The notes below the pieces were generated by a model that saw only the letters and a program-made list of their open reading frames with translations, was not told the DNA's origin and made no database searches. A program made the translations under genes and the position numbers. A DNA stretch of 29,226 nt from Oceanospirillaceae bacterium. Lineage in GTDB: Bacteria; Pseudomonadota; Gammaproteobacteria; Pseudomonadales; Balneatricaceae. The DNA is taken from the NCBI GenBank assembly GCA_023954795.1, contig JAGSHA010000007.1, positions 1-29,226 of the forward strand, written 5' to 3'. Positions 7,067 to 13,655 of the stretch are shown here, piece by piece (position 1 is the stretch's first letter; each line of letters opens with the position of its first letter).

Positions 7067-8467
7067 TTAGGTACTCAATTCACTTAATGCCAGACGAAAA
7101 CAGACCTTGTTTTCCTGATTGCTGTGCAAGCTTAGTTCAGATTTCAGAGCCTGTGCGGCGTCTTGGGCAATACTCAGGCCGATCCCCGAGCCTTTAATGG
7201 CACCAGCACGCTTATGACTGCCCTGATAGAAGGGTTCAAACAGGTGGGGTACATCATCATCAGGGATAACCGGACCGCTGTTTTCTACATCAACCAGAAG
7301 CTGGTTTTGCAGTGGCTCCAGCTGTATGGATAGCACCCCATTTGCGGTGCCGTAGTGTGCAGCATTGGATATAAGGTTTGTCAGAATACGGAGCAGCATG
7401 GCTCGATCTGTATGCCAGTATACCTTTTTCTCGGGCAATCTGACCTGAATCTTTTTCTGCTCCAGTTGCAGCTTATGGGGCGTTAGCGCTTCATTTACCA
7501 GCATTCGCAAGTCCAGCTTTTGTGGCTGGATAGGTTCTTGCTGCCCCAGTCGATTGTAATCCAGAAGCTGTTCGATCAGTGACTGCAGCTCGTGCGCGTT
7601 GGATTGCAGCAACCCAACAATCTCTTGCTGTGAGTCGTTCAGGGGGCCGGCGACTTCTTCAGCCAGCAGATCAGAGCCTTCGCGCAATGTGGTGAGCGGA
7701 GTTTTTAATTCGTGTGACATATGACGAAGAAAGCGCTGCTTTTCACCTTCTAACTGTTGCAGCTCTTGCCCTAGCCAGTCGAGCTGCTCGTCCAGTTCAA
7801 CCAGTTCTCGGGGGCCGCCAACTCGGGTACCGAAGGTGCGTTCTCCCTGACCCAACGCTCGGATCCGGCTGCCAAGCCTTAAAACGGGGCGACTGATGCG
7901 GCGACTAAAGAAAACCATCATCAGAGCAGACATGCCAATTAGAATAGATGCCTGTACAACCAGTGCGTTCTGGGTGTTGTGTGCCACGGTATTAAGGTCT
8001 TTCAAGCGTACATCCAGTGCTTGATCAAGGCGGACGTTAAGGTCTCGTGTCAGGCTGATGAGTAGCAATCCCTCTGGATCAAAGTTGGAATCTGCCAATT
8101 TATCCAGATGTTCGTAAATCAGATGGATGTGATCGCTGGCATCCAGAGCAAAGCTCTGAATTGTCAGTAATTGGCGATAGTTGTTGATCTGATCGATCAG
8201 ACGCAGTCTGATTTCTTCCCGAGCCAAGATTTTGTATTGGCGGGATGCGCGGGTAATGTCTTCTGCCAATTGTTGCATCGATTGGCCGCGACGGCTGATC
8301 TCAAGCGACTGGCGTGCGAGGTCACGCCCCATGGCGGACTGTTCGACCAATGCGTTGCTGGCTTGAAACAGCAGGATGCCCAGCGGCATAACCACTAGGA
8401 TGAATGCGACCAGCACAAGTTGTTTCAACGAATTTGGACGCCAGTTAGCGAAACGTGATTGATTCAT
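7067..8467 (-). CDS. glrK: Sensor histidine kinase GlrK (QseE)
   Basis: This membrane histidine kinase is the predicted partner of GlrR. From the start at 8467 it has 466 residues: a first membrane helix (LKQLVLVAFILVVMPLGILLF), a periplasmic helical region of about 135 residues, a second helix (ASILIGMSALMMVFF) and a HAMP linker. The HisKA phospho-acceptor is in FLRHMSHELKTPLTTL, and the HATPase carries RILTNLISNAAHYG and GSGIGLSIAQDAA. The frame opens 18 codons earlier at 8521, but homologues begin shortly before the first helix. Neither start has a strong ribosome-binding site. It is followed at once by qseG. The two stem-loops just upstream separate it from the EF-hand gene, though read-through from that gene is possible. 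Confidence 0.9.
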   Translation of the reverse strand: MNQSRFANWRPNSLKQLVLVAFILVVMPLGILLFQASNALVEQSAMGRDLARQSLEISRRGQSMQQLAEDITRASRQYKILAREEIRLRLIDQINNYRQLLTIQSFALDASDHIHLIYEHLDKLADSNFDPEGLLLISLTRDLNVRLDQALDVRLKDLNTVAHNTQNALVVQASILIGMSALMMVFFSRRISRPVLRLGSRIRALGQGERTFGTRVGGPRELVELDEQLDWLGQELQQLEGEKQRFLRHMSHELKTPLTTLREGSDLLAEEVAGPLNDSQQEIVGLLQSNAHELQSLIEQLLDYNRLGQQEPIQPQKLDLRMLVNEALTPHKLQLEQKKIQVRLPEKKVYWHTDRAMLLRILTNLISNAAHYGTANGVLSIQLEPLQNQLLVDVENSGPVIPDDDVPHLFEPFYQGSHKRAGAIKGSGIGLSIAQDAAQALKSELSLHSNQENKVCFRLALSELST

Positions 8468-8540
8468 GAACGGCAGGGTATGAGTTGAACATTTATAGGA
8501 ATTATCTACCAAAGCGCCCATGAGGTTAAGTCCATATTAC

Positions 8541-8587
8541 AAAAGGGGCAGGCCATATCTGGTAGGTAGGGTAGGAGATATGGCCTG
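8541..8587 (-). terminator. Stem-loop with CCCCTTTT tail between the EF-hand gene and glrK
   Basis: The two 12-base arms CAGGCCATATCT (8549-8560) and AGATATGGCCTG (8576-8587) pair perfectly. Read on the minus strand, the loop is CCTACCCTACCTACC and the stem is followed by CCCCTTTTG. This would end or attenuate the EF-hand transcript before glrK. The short T-run suggests incomplete termination. Confidence 0.55.
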
Positions 8588-8598
8588 TAAGAGCGCTT

Positions 8599-8630
8599 CT
8601 GAACCATCAGTTGGGAGGGATATGGTTCAG
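8599..8630 (-). ncRNA. Second stem-loop with C-rich loop; candidate 3'-derived regulatory RNA together with 8541-8587
   Basis: CTGAACCAT (8599-8607) and ATGGTTCAG (8622-8630) form a perfect nine-pair stem. The minus-strand loop ATCCCTCCCAACTG contains CCCTCCC, close to the anti-Shine-Dalgarno sequence. Paired with the neighbouring hairpin and its terminator-like tail, this gives two consecutive C-rich loops in the 3' region of the EF-hand transcript. The structure is seen in the sequence; its action as an RNA regulator is inference. Confidence 0.35.
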
Positions 8631-8647
8631 GACGCTAACGCTGATGC

Positions 8648-8944
8648 TTACAGAGTAAATACAGCGTTTTTAGCAGATAGGTACGCAGTTGTTTCCGTAT
8701 CTGTCTGAATGAGTGAAAACTCCGCCTCGGTCAGGTAACCGTCTTTGTTAACATCCAGTTCTTCAAACTGTTGAACCAGCGGTGCAGTATCTTTTGCTTC
8801 AATAGCACTAATCTTGCCATCTTTGTTCTGGTCCAGCTGTTCGAAAGCGGTAGGCTTTTCAGCTTCTGTGGTTTCAGTTGCCAGTACGGCAACTGGCGTT
8901 GCCAGAAGGGCAGTAACCAGAGCGATTGCAGACATCTTTTTCAT
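8648..8944 (-). CDS. Small exported EF-hand calcium-binding protein
   Basis: A 98-residue protein. The ATG at 8944 has AAGGAA seven bases upstream; an in-frame TTG at 8959 is less likely. Residues 1-22 form a Sec signal peptide (cleavage after AVLA). The mature part has two canonical EF-hands: DQNKDGKISAIE (residues 38-49) and DVNKDGYLTEAE (residues 64-75), with all calcium ligands present. It should therefore bind calcium in the periplasm. Upstream lie a sigma-54 promoter-like sequence, an IHF-like site and a TGTC-N10-GACA palindrome. Downstream is glrKGR. This makes it a likely GlrR target and possibly an effector or signal modulator for the GlrK pathway. No specific function is established for such small EF-hand proteins. 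Confidence 0.85.
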   Translation of the reverse strand: MKKMSAIALVTALLATPVAVLATETTEAEKPTAFEQLDQNKDGKISAIEAKDTAPLVQQFEELDVNKDGYLTEAEFSLIQTDTETTAYLSAKNAVFTL

Positions 8945-8994
8945 AATTGATTCCTTCAAAATAAAAGACTGTATTTAAAAATCAGAATGTATAT

Positions 8995-9010
8995 ATCAAT
9001 CTGCGTGCCA
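8995..9010 (-). promoter_or_regulatory. Sigma-54 (-24/-12) promoter candidate for the EF-hand gene
   Basis: Read on the minus strand the sequence is TGGCACGCAGATTGAT. It matches the -24 element TGGCACG exactly and the -12 element TTGCW with one change (TTGAT), with the required ten bases between GG and the -12 dinucleotide. Transcription would begin near 8985, giving a leader of about 40 bases before the ATG at 8944. Confidence 0.65.
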
Positions 9011-9030
9011 AGATTGTTTAAGTCCTTATA

Positions 9031-9043
9031 AAACAATTGGTTA
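9031..9043. promoter_or_regulatory. IHF-like site between the palindrome and the sigma-54 promoter
   Basis: AAACAATTGGTTA matches the IHF consensus WATCAANNNNTTR at all but one position and lies in AT-rich DNA. It sits between the proposed activator site and promoter, where bending would let GlrR reach sigma-54 polymerase. IHF sites are degenerate, so a chance match is possible. Confidence 0.35.
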
Positions 9044-9115
9044 TATGCCTTATTTAAGCGTTTTATTTTACAGGCCTGTGAAAGCTGGGAAAATTCTCTA
9101 AAAATACCAAGAATC

Positions 9116-9133
9116 TGTCTGCTTGTGGCGACA
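9116..9133. promoter_or_regulatory. GlrR-type binding palindrome TGTC-N10-GACA
   Basis: TGTC (9116-9119) and GACA (9130-9133) are separated by exactly ten bases, and the symmetry extends one base further on each side (CTGTC...GACAG). This is the form described for GlrR sites upstream of glmY in Enterobacteriaceae. It lies about 140 bases upstream of the expected sigma-54 start, a normal enhancer distance. A second pair at 9212-9230 has an 11-base spacer. Confidence 0.6.
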
Positions 9134-9225
9134 GTGAAAAGAGGGTTGGTGTAAAAGTCCCGCGAAATGGGCCTTTAGGCGTGTTGCTAAAAAGCGACAG
9201 GCTGCGAGGGTTGTCTGTGAAACGC

Positions 9226-9267
9226 CGACAAGCCTCCGGAAAAATGATGCTTTTCAGGAGGTTGTCG
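9226..9267 (-). terminator. Long imperfect hairpin downstream of the FAH gene
   Basis: CGACAA (9226-9231) pairs with TTGTCG (9262-9267), continued inward by CCTCC/GGAGG and GGAAAA/TTTTC with single-base bulges. It begins 23 bases after the FAH stop on the minus strand. No strong T-run follows directly; GCTTTTT appears about 30 bases further on, after a second GACA/TGTC dyad. It is probably a transcript end or stabilising structure. Confidence 0.4.
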
Positions 9268-9289
9268 CCTGCTGAGCGTTGTTGAGCAC

Positions 9290-10156
9290 CTAGAACTGAA
9301 CAGTATCTTGCGGCTCTTCGATAACGGGATTGCTAAGCTGACCGATACCTTCTAATTCAATGGTAACCCGATCGCCTGGTTTCATATAACCACGGGGTTT
9401 CATCTTCACGCCGACCCCTGAGCAGGTGCCAGTTGCGATCACATCACCGGGCTTGAGTGTGCACACAGTAGAAAGCGTTTCTATCAATTTGTAGCAGTCA
9501 AAGATCAGGTGACGGGTGTTGGAATGCTGGCGTAATTCATCATTAACCCACGTCTTAAGTTCCAGGTTGTGCGGATCAATCTCGTCAGCAGTGATGATCC
9601 AAGGGCCCATTGGACCGTGCGTATCGAAGGATTTACCTAAGGTCCAGGTGGGCGCTTTGATCTGCCAGTCTCGAATGGAGACATCGTTGACGATGGTGTA
9701 ACCGGCAATCACAGAGTGGGCCTGTTCATAAGGAACGTGGCGGCAGGTTTTTCCGATAACCAGAGCCAGTTCACCTTCGTAATCCAGTTTCTCTGAGACA
9801 CGTGGGCGATGGATCTCGTCATCCGGGCCGATGATACAGCTGCTCTGTTTATTGAAGATGGTGGGGAATTCTGGTGTATCCAGTCCAGTCTCTTCAATAT
9901 GGTCGGCATAATTCAATCCCACACCCAGAAACTTCTCGGGATGAGGCACAGGCGCCAGTAGTCGTATCTGATCCAACGGGATGCCCGTGCCTTTCTCTGT
10001 CAGTATCTGCAGGTTGTGCTTCAGATCGTTCAGGTTTTCCAGCAGGGTGGTCATGTCACTTGGAAGGGCAGGATCCTGAGCGGTGGTGTACGCCTGATCG
10101 TTGGCGATCACGCCGACGTGAATCTGGTCGTTATGGCTAAATCGGGCCAGTTTCAT
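9290..10156 (-). CDS. Fumarylacetoacetate hydrolase (FAH) family protein
   Basis: A 288-residue enzyme with an N-terminal accessory region (about 1-70) and a complete FAH catalytic domain. Motifs include FLGVGLNYADHIEETG, PTIFNKQSSCIIGPDDEI, the metal ligands in LDYEGELALVIG, GYTIVNDVSIRDWQ, GKSFDTHGPMGPWI and LKPGDVIATGTCSGVG. The family hydrolyses or hydrates C-C bonds of 2,4-diketo or 2-keto acids and needs a divalent metal. Closest types by motif are the 2-keto-4-pentenoate hydratase-like and 2,4-diketo-3-deoxy-sugar-acid hydrolases; the substrate cannot be told from sequence. The ATG at 10156 has GGAG just upstream. It appears to be a single-gene unit, separated from tetR by a strong terminator. 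Confidence 0.85.
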   Translation of the reverse strand: MKLARFSHNDQIHVGVIANDQAYTTAQDPALPSDMTTLLENLNDLKHNLQILTEKGTGIPLDQIRLLAPVPHPEKFLGVGLNYADHIEETGLDTPEFPTIFNKQSSCIIGPDDEIHRPRVSEKLDYEGELALVIGKTCRHVPYEQAHSVIAGYTIVNDVSIRDWQIKAPTWTLGKSFDTHGPMGPWIITADEIDPHNLELKTWVNDELRQHSNTRHLIFDCYKLIETLSTVCTLKPGDVIATGTCSGVGVKMKPRGYMKPGDRVTIELEGIGQLSNPVIEEPQDTVQF

Positions 10157-10247
10157 AGAAACTCCTTGCTGCAGTATTGTTCTTTTCCATCATTATGGCG
10201 TGTAGGCCGGGGGCTGAACAGATCAATAATTGGATGGCGCCCAAAAT

Positions 10248-10281
10248 GAAAAAGGGTTCATAATCGTTGGATTATGAACCC
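10248..10281 (-). terminator. Rho-independent terminator after the tetR gene
   Basis: GGGTTCATAAT (10254-10264) and ATTATGAACCC (10271-10281) form a perfect 11-pair stem with a six-base loop. The minus strand continues into TTTTTC, making a strong terminator for tetR; the plus strand also carries a short TTTT. Confidence 0.85.
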
Positions 10282-10307
10282 TCGTTTTACCCTAAGGATC
10301 GTTCAGG

Positions 10308-10901
10308 TCAGTGCCTGACGATAGGCAGAGCGTTCAGCATATTGGATACAATGCTCTGATAGGATTCTGCGTGAGGACGTTTGCTGCTCATCACACGCAT
10401 GCCCCACATTCCCGCCATCAGAAATTTAGCCAGTGCTTCTGGTGATGCTTCTGCCGTCAGTTCCCCTTGCTGTTGAGCGCGGGTCAGTGTGTCAGCAAAC
10501 ATCTTTTCAATCTGGTCCAGATAATTCGTGATCCTCTCCCTGATCTCATCATCTTCCGTGGCCAGCTCCAGCATGGTGTTAACCATCAGACAGCCGCGAC
10601 CGATCTCGTCCATCGCAATGTCGTTACTGAAACGGGTAAAAAATGCCTGAATGGCTTCAATGGGACTGTCGTTATTGAGCAAACAGGTTGATACGCGGGA
10701 CAGACTGTTCTGAGCGTAGGTGTCGATCACCTCCATGAACAGGCCGCGTTTACTGTGAAAGGCACCGTACAATGAACCGGGCTTCAGGTTGGTCGCTTTT
10801 ACTAGATCCGTTACTGATGTTCCGGTGAAACCGGTACGCCAGAATACTTCCATGGCTTTTTCGAGCACGTCACGACGTACAAATTCGGCAGGTCTTGCCA
10901 T
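10308..10901 (-). CDS. TetR/AcrR-family transcriptional regulator
   Basis: A 197-residue protein with the N-terminal TetR DNA-binding domain: RRDVLEKAMEVFWRTGFTGTSVTDLVKATNLKPGSLYGAFHSKRGLFMEVI, residues about 8-60. The C-terminal helical ligand domain resembles the TetR_C YjdC/NemR-like group (GCLMVNTMLELATEDDEI, FLMAGMWGMRVMS). The ATG at 10901 follows AAGGAGGG seven bases upstream. GATAA (10917-10921) and TTATC (10931-10935), immediately upstream of that ribosome-binding site, could be an autoregulatory operator. It is divergent from the lipoprotein gene at 11018 and may control it or itself. The inducer is unknown. Confidence 0.88.
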   Translation of the reverse strand: MARPAEFVRRDVLEKAMEVFWRTGFTGTSVTDLVKATNLKPGSLYGAFHSKRGLFMEVIDTYAQNSLSRVSTCLLNNDSPIEAIQAFFTRFSNDIAMDEIGRGCLMVNTMLELATEDDEIRERITNYLDQIEKMFADTLTRAQQQGELTAEASPEALAKFLMAGMWGMRVMSSKRPHAESYQSIVSNMLNALPIVRH

Positions 10902-11017
10902 CGTCTTTCCCTCCTTGATAAGTTTGCCTATTATCTCACTCTCTTTGTGGAACGATCAATAAAGCTTCGTGCTGCTTTTGTTGAATAATTAGCCTATTTA
11001 ATCTTTTTAGGGGTGTG

Positions 11018-12013
11018 ATGCTAAGGTTTCTTGTGGTTTTGGTTGTTGGGCTGCTGCTGTTGGGTTGTGGAAGTACAGTGAAGCAGGTGACATCCAGTGA
11101 ATTTCAGCGCGGAGTGGTGATACGCGATGGCGGACAGCTGGTATTGCGTCCCTGTCATGCAACAACCGGCCAGCCTCTGCAAGATGATAGTGGTGAACTC
11201 CTGCATTGGTTTGCTCAGGCTCCGGTGGTATTCGATCAGGCTTATGCTGAATTGATGGTGTTCCCTGATCCACTTGACCCCAGACTGAAACATATTGATC
11301 AGGTGCTTTTAGTGGGTTCGCAGCCGCGTGCTTGTGACTTCGAGTTGAACGGAAATCACTATCGGGCGGCGGGTGAAAAACCTTTGTGGATTGCCGATGT
11401 AAGGGATGAAGGCATTCGCGTCAAAGTGCGAGGTTCTTTACGCCAACTGCACTTTCCTTCTGTCGAACCTGAGCGTAGCGATACCAGACTGATCTGGCGC
11501 AGCCAGCTGAATATTCAGGGCGGTTATCAGATGGCACTGATGTTGAGCCGTGAGGCTTGCCATGATCAGTACGGAACCCGTTATCCCTATCATGCTGAAT
11601 TAACGTTAAATACTTTACAGCTGACCGGTTGTGCGCGTGAAGGAAACCTGGGGCTGCGCAGTCTGGTGGCGCGGTACCGCTATGAAGATACGGCATTGTC
11701 CCTGCAACTTGATCTCAAAGCAGATGGTCAATTGATTCTGACAGATGTCAGGCGGCAAGCAGAAGGTACGGTTGCCAGTTATATGAAGGGCGAATGGCGG
11801 GTATTAGAAAGCGGACGGGTATTATTGGAGGTGTCGTTACCCGGAGGCACTAAGCAGCTGCTGTTTCTTGAACGGGAAGGTCATGGAGCGCTGAGGATCA
11901 AACCCGGCCATAAGCCCTATCAGGCCGGGGTTTTATTGCGTCGTCAGGAAGCGCTCCCGTCAAAAGATATGTCTGACGTCATAAACACCAACGCGCCGTC
12001 AGTCGTTCAGTAA
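11018..12013 (+). CDS. Uncharacterised lipoprotein
   Basis: A 331-residue protein with a lipoprotein signal peptide (hydrophobic LVVLVVGLLLL, lipobox LLGC at about residue 18). The ATG at 11018 is favoured by AGGGG at 11009-11013. The middle section, REACHDQYGTRYPYHAEL followed by LTGCARE (about residues 184-210), resembles the Cys-x-D...YP...GCA pattern of COG3650-like membrane or META-type lipoproteins. The C-terminal 90 residues look like a beta-rich lipocalin-like unit (LKADGQLIL, GTVASYMKGEWRVLESGRVLLEV). I do not recognise a specific function. It overlaps the J-domain gene tail-to-tail by 15 bases. Confidence 0.7.
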   Translation: MLRFLVVLVVGLLLLGCGSTVKQVTSSEFQRGVVIRDGGQLVLRPCHATTGQPLQDDSGELLHWFAQAPVVFDQAYAELMVFPDPLDPRLKHIDQVLLVGSQPRACDFELNGNHYRAAGEKPLWIADVRDEGIRVKVRGSLRQLHFPSVEPERSDTRLIWRSQLNIQGGYQMALMLSREACHDQYGTRYPYHAELTLNTLQLTGCAREGNLGLRSLVARYRYEDTALSLQLDLKADGQLILTDVRRQAEGTVASYMKGEWRVLESGRVLLEVSLPGGTKQLLFLEREGHGALRIKPGHKPYQAGVLLRRQEALPSKDMSDVINTNAPSVVQ

Positions 12014-12736
12014 CAGGTCTTTGGCTTGATTGATCTTCGCTGCGAGGTAGTCGCTGCCTCCGCGGTCTGGATGCAGTTTTTGCATCAGGCGGCGGTGGGC
12101 GTCGATAATCATTTTTTCATCCGCGCCCGATGAGAGCCCCAAAATACTGTACGCTTCCTCGCGACTCATCCCTGTACTTACCGTTGAGGATTGCTGCTGA
12201 GATGACGGCTGACCGGGGTCATCTTCCCGCCAGCTATCACCAAAGCGTTTGTCCAGATAGGCTTCCAGCAAACGTGCTGATTCAGCATCCTGCTGGCGAC
12301 ATTGTGAAAGCAACTCGATGAACTCGTGTTCGCTGAGATCTCCCAGTTCTCTTCCCTGCATCGGTCCGGTTAGCACGGTGCCGTACATTACACCTGAGTC
12401 ATGATCCAGTGTCATGCGAATCATCGCTGTCTGCACTTCAGAATGATTACCACTGTGGGTTTGGCCAGCTTGCTTTTGATTGTAGAGATGCTTGAGAAAC
12501 GGCAGAAAGCGGATGATCAACGGCAAAATTTTACGCATAAAGGGAAGAACCGCCGCGATCAGTACACCGAGCCAGTGCAGACGTCCGGTAATCGCCAGAT
12601 AAATCAGTGCCATTGTCACAATGACGGTGATCACTTTGATGACTGCGGCACGACGCTGTTTTACCGGTTTGGATTGAATCCAGATCATTCCGGCGATGGC
12701 GACGGTCCCTAGCAATACCAGGCCCAGTGGATGCAC
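11999..12736 (-). CDS. Membrane-anchored J-domain (DnaJ-like, type III) protein
   Basis: A 245-residue protein. Two or three hydrophobic segments occupy residues 1-85 (VLLGTVAIAGMIWIQ, VITVIVTMALIYLAI, LGVLIAAVLPFM). A cytoplasmic linker follows, with IRMTLDHDSGVMYGTVLTGPMQGRELGDLS. The last 55 residues are a J-domain: EEAYSILGLSSGADEKMIIDAHRRLMQKLHPDRGGSDYLAAKINQAKDLLL. The HPD tripeptide that stimulates DnaK is intact. This layout matches the short membrane J proteins found next to vWA genes or alone in marine gammaproteobacteria. It should recruit DnaK to the inner membrane; the client is unknown. AAGGAG precedes the ATG at 12736. Confidence 0.85.
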   Translation of the reverse strand: MHPLGLVLLGTVAIAGMIWIQSKPVKQRRAAVIKVITVIVTMALIYLAITGRLHWLGVLIAAVLPFMRKILPLIIRFLPFLKHLYNQKQAGQTHSGNHSEVQTAMIRMTLDHDSGVMYGTVLTGPMQGRELGDLSEHEFIELLSQCRQQDAESARLLEAYLDKRFGDSWREDDPGQPSSQQQSSTVSTGMSREEAYSILGLSSGADEKMIIDAHRRLMQKLHPDRGGSDYLAAKINQAKDLLLND

Positions 12737-12840
12737 AGTTTACTCCTTGTGTTCAGACAAAACGTCAGATGATACGACGATAACTTTATACTGCTTAGTA
12801 TACTGTTTTATTGATGAGTTCAGGTCAGTTGTGTCCCATC

Positions 12841-13563
12841 TTAAGATCTGGAATGTCCTTTCAACTGATGGGTGAGCTGAAGTACCTCGCCGGGTTTGTC
12901 TTTGGCAAAGTTCTCCAGTGCTTTTGGGCCGCCTGCGGCATAAACGGCGACGGCTGCCAGTAACGCTTTCAGAATTTGGGCGCTGCCACTGTTAAAACCG
13001 CAATAGGCACCGCCGGACAGACGGGCCAGTTCTTTAAACGTACGCTTGGCCACCAATTCATTTCCTTCCTGAAAGATAAACACGGGTGTGCCCAGCAATC
13101 CAAGTTCACCCGCCAGTCGACTGAGTTTGTCGGCAGGTTCTTCAAGGCAATCACCGATAAATACCACCGCCTGTATTTTCCGGCGCCGCGTTTCCAGCAG
13201 GGCGTGATTGAGAACCCGCAATAACTGTGTGTGACCCGCCATGCAGCTCACCTGATTCATGCGGTCGAGCAGGGCGTGGGTGTTACTAAACCAGCCGGTA
13301 TGTTCAAACTGAGCATAGCCATGGTAGTAGCACAGCTGAACCTGAAGCCCGCCGGTTTTTCCGGCTTCGATGAACATCTCGCTTTGCAGGTGGCAGGCCT
13401 GATCCCAAGTACGCTGACGACTGGCGGTGGCATCTAACGCGAATAGCAGCCGACCTTCAGCCCCGGTATTCAGGGTCGCTGGAGCACGGGTGACCTGATC
13501 CAGAAAGGCGTCAAGCTCTTGTTTAGACGCGGTTATTACAGGGTGTTTATGTTGATTACTCAT
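12841..13563 (-). CDS. vWA-domain protein
   Basis: A 240-residue soluble protein that fits a von Willebrand factor A fold. The first strand and metal-site loop read LLFALDATASRQRTW near residue 43, a variant of the MIDAS DxSxS in which Thr takes the first Ser position. AVVFIGDCLEEPADKL near residue 133 supplies the later MIDAS acidic residue. No signal peptide or membrane segment is seen, so it is probably cytoplasmic. It lies between the OlsF-like gene and the J-domain gene, all on the minus strand but with gaps of about 100 bases. Partner and function are unknown. Confidence 0.72.
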   Translation of the reverse strand: MSNQHKHPVITASKQELDAFLDQVTRAPATLNTGAEGRLLFALDATASRQRTWDQACHLQSEMFIEAGKTGGLQVQLCYYHGYAQFEHTGWFSNTHALLDRMNQVSCMAGHTQLLRVLNHALLETRRRKIQAVVFIGDCLEEPADKLSRLAGELGLLGTPVFIFQEGNELVAKRTFKELARLSGGAYCGFNSGSAQILKALLAAVAVYAAGGPKALENFAKDKPGEVLQLTHQLKGHSRS

Positions 13564-13626
13564 CTTCAGATCCTATAACGATCTTTATGAGTATAGCGAA
13601 AACAGATGTAAGAATTGGAGAGAAGA

Positions 13627-13649
13627 TGCCGGGCCAGATTAACCCGGCA
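13627..13649 (-). terminator. Terminator after the OlsF-like gene
   Basis: TGCCGGG (13627-13633) and CCCGGCA (13643-13649) pair perfectly across a nine-base loop, starting six bases past the stop on the minus strand. The following TCTTCTCT tract is pyrimidine-rich rather than a pure T-run. Confidence 0.6.
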
Positions 13650-13655
13650 GAGGGT

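Larger units (their letters stand above)
8960..9289. other. 330-base intergenic regulatory region between the EF-hand gene and the FAH gene
   Basis: No coding gene is supported here. The half near the EF-hand gene is AT-rich and holds the sigma-54 promoter, IHF-like and GlrR-like sites. The other half (about 9190-9270) holds alternating GACA and TGTC tetramers and a long imperfect hairpin near the 3' end of the FAH gene. Confidence 0.6.

Noticed and set aside
8634..8674. A third dyad (AACGCTG/CAGCGTT with T5) across the EF-hand stop codon, terminator-like on the plus strand
   Set aside because: The T-run lies within the EF-hand coding sequence on the other strand, the loop is 18 bases, and no plus-strand promoter is evident.
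12787..12805. Direct repeat of TATACTG with 12-base period near the J-domain gene start
   Set aside because: Only two copies in AT-rich promoter DNA; probably chance -10-like sequence rather than an operator or iteron array.
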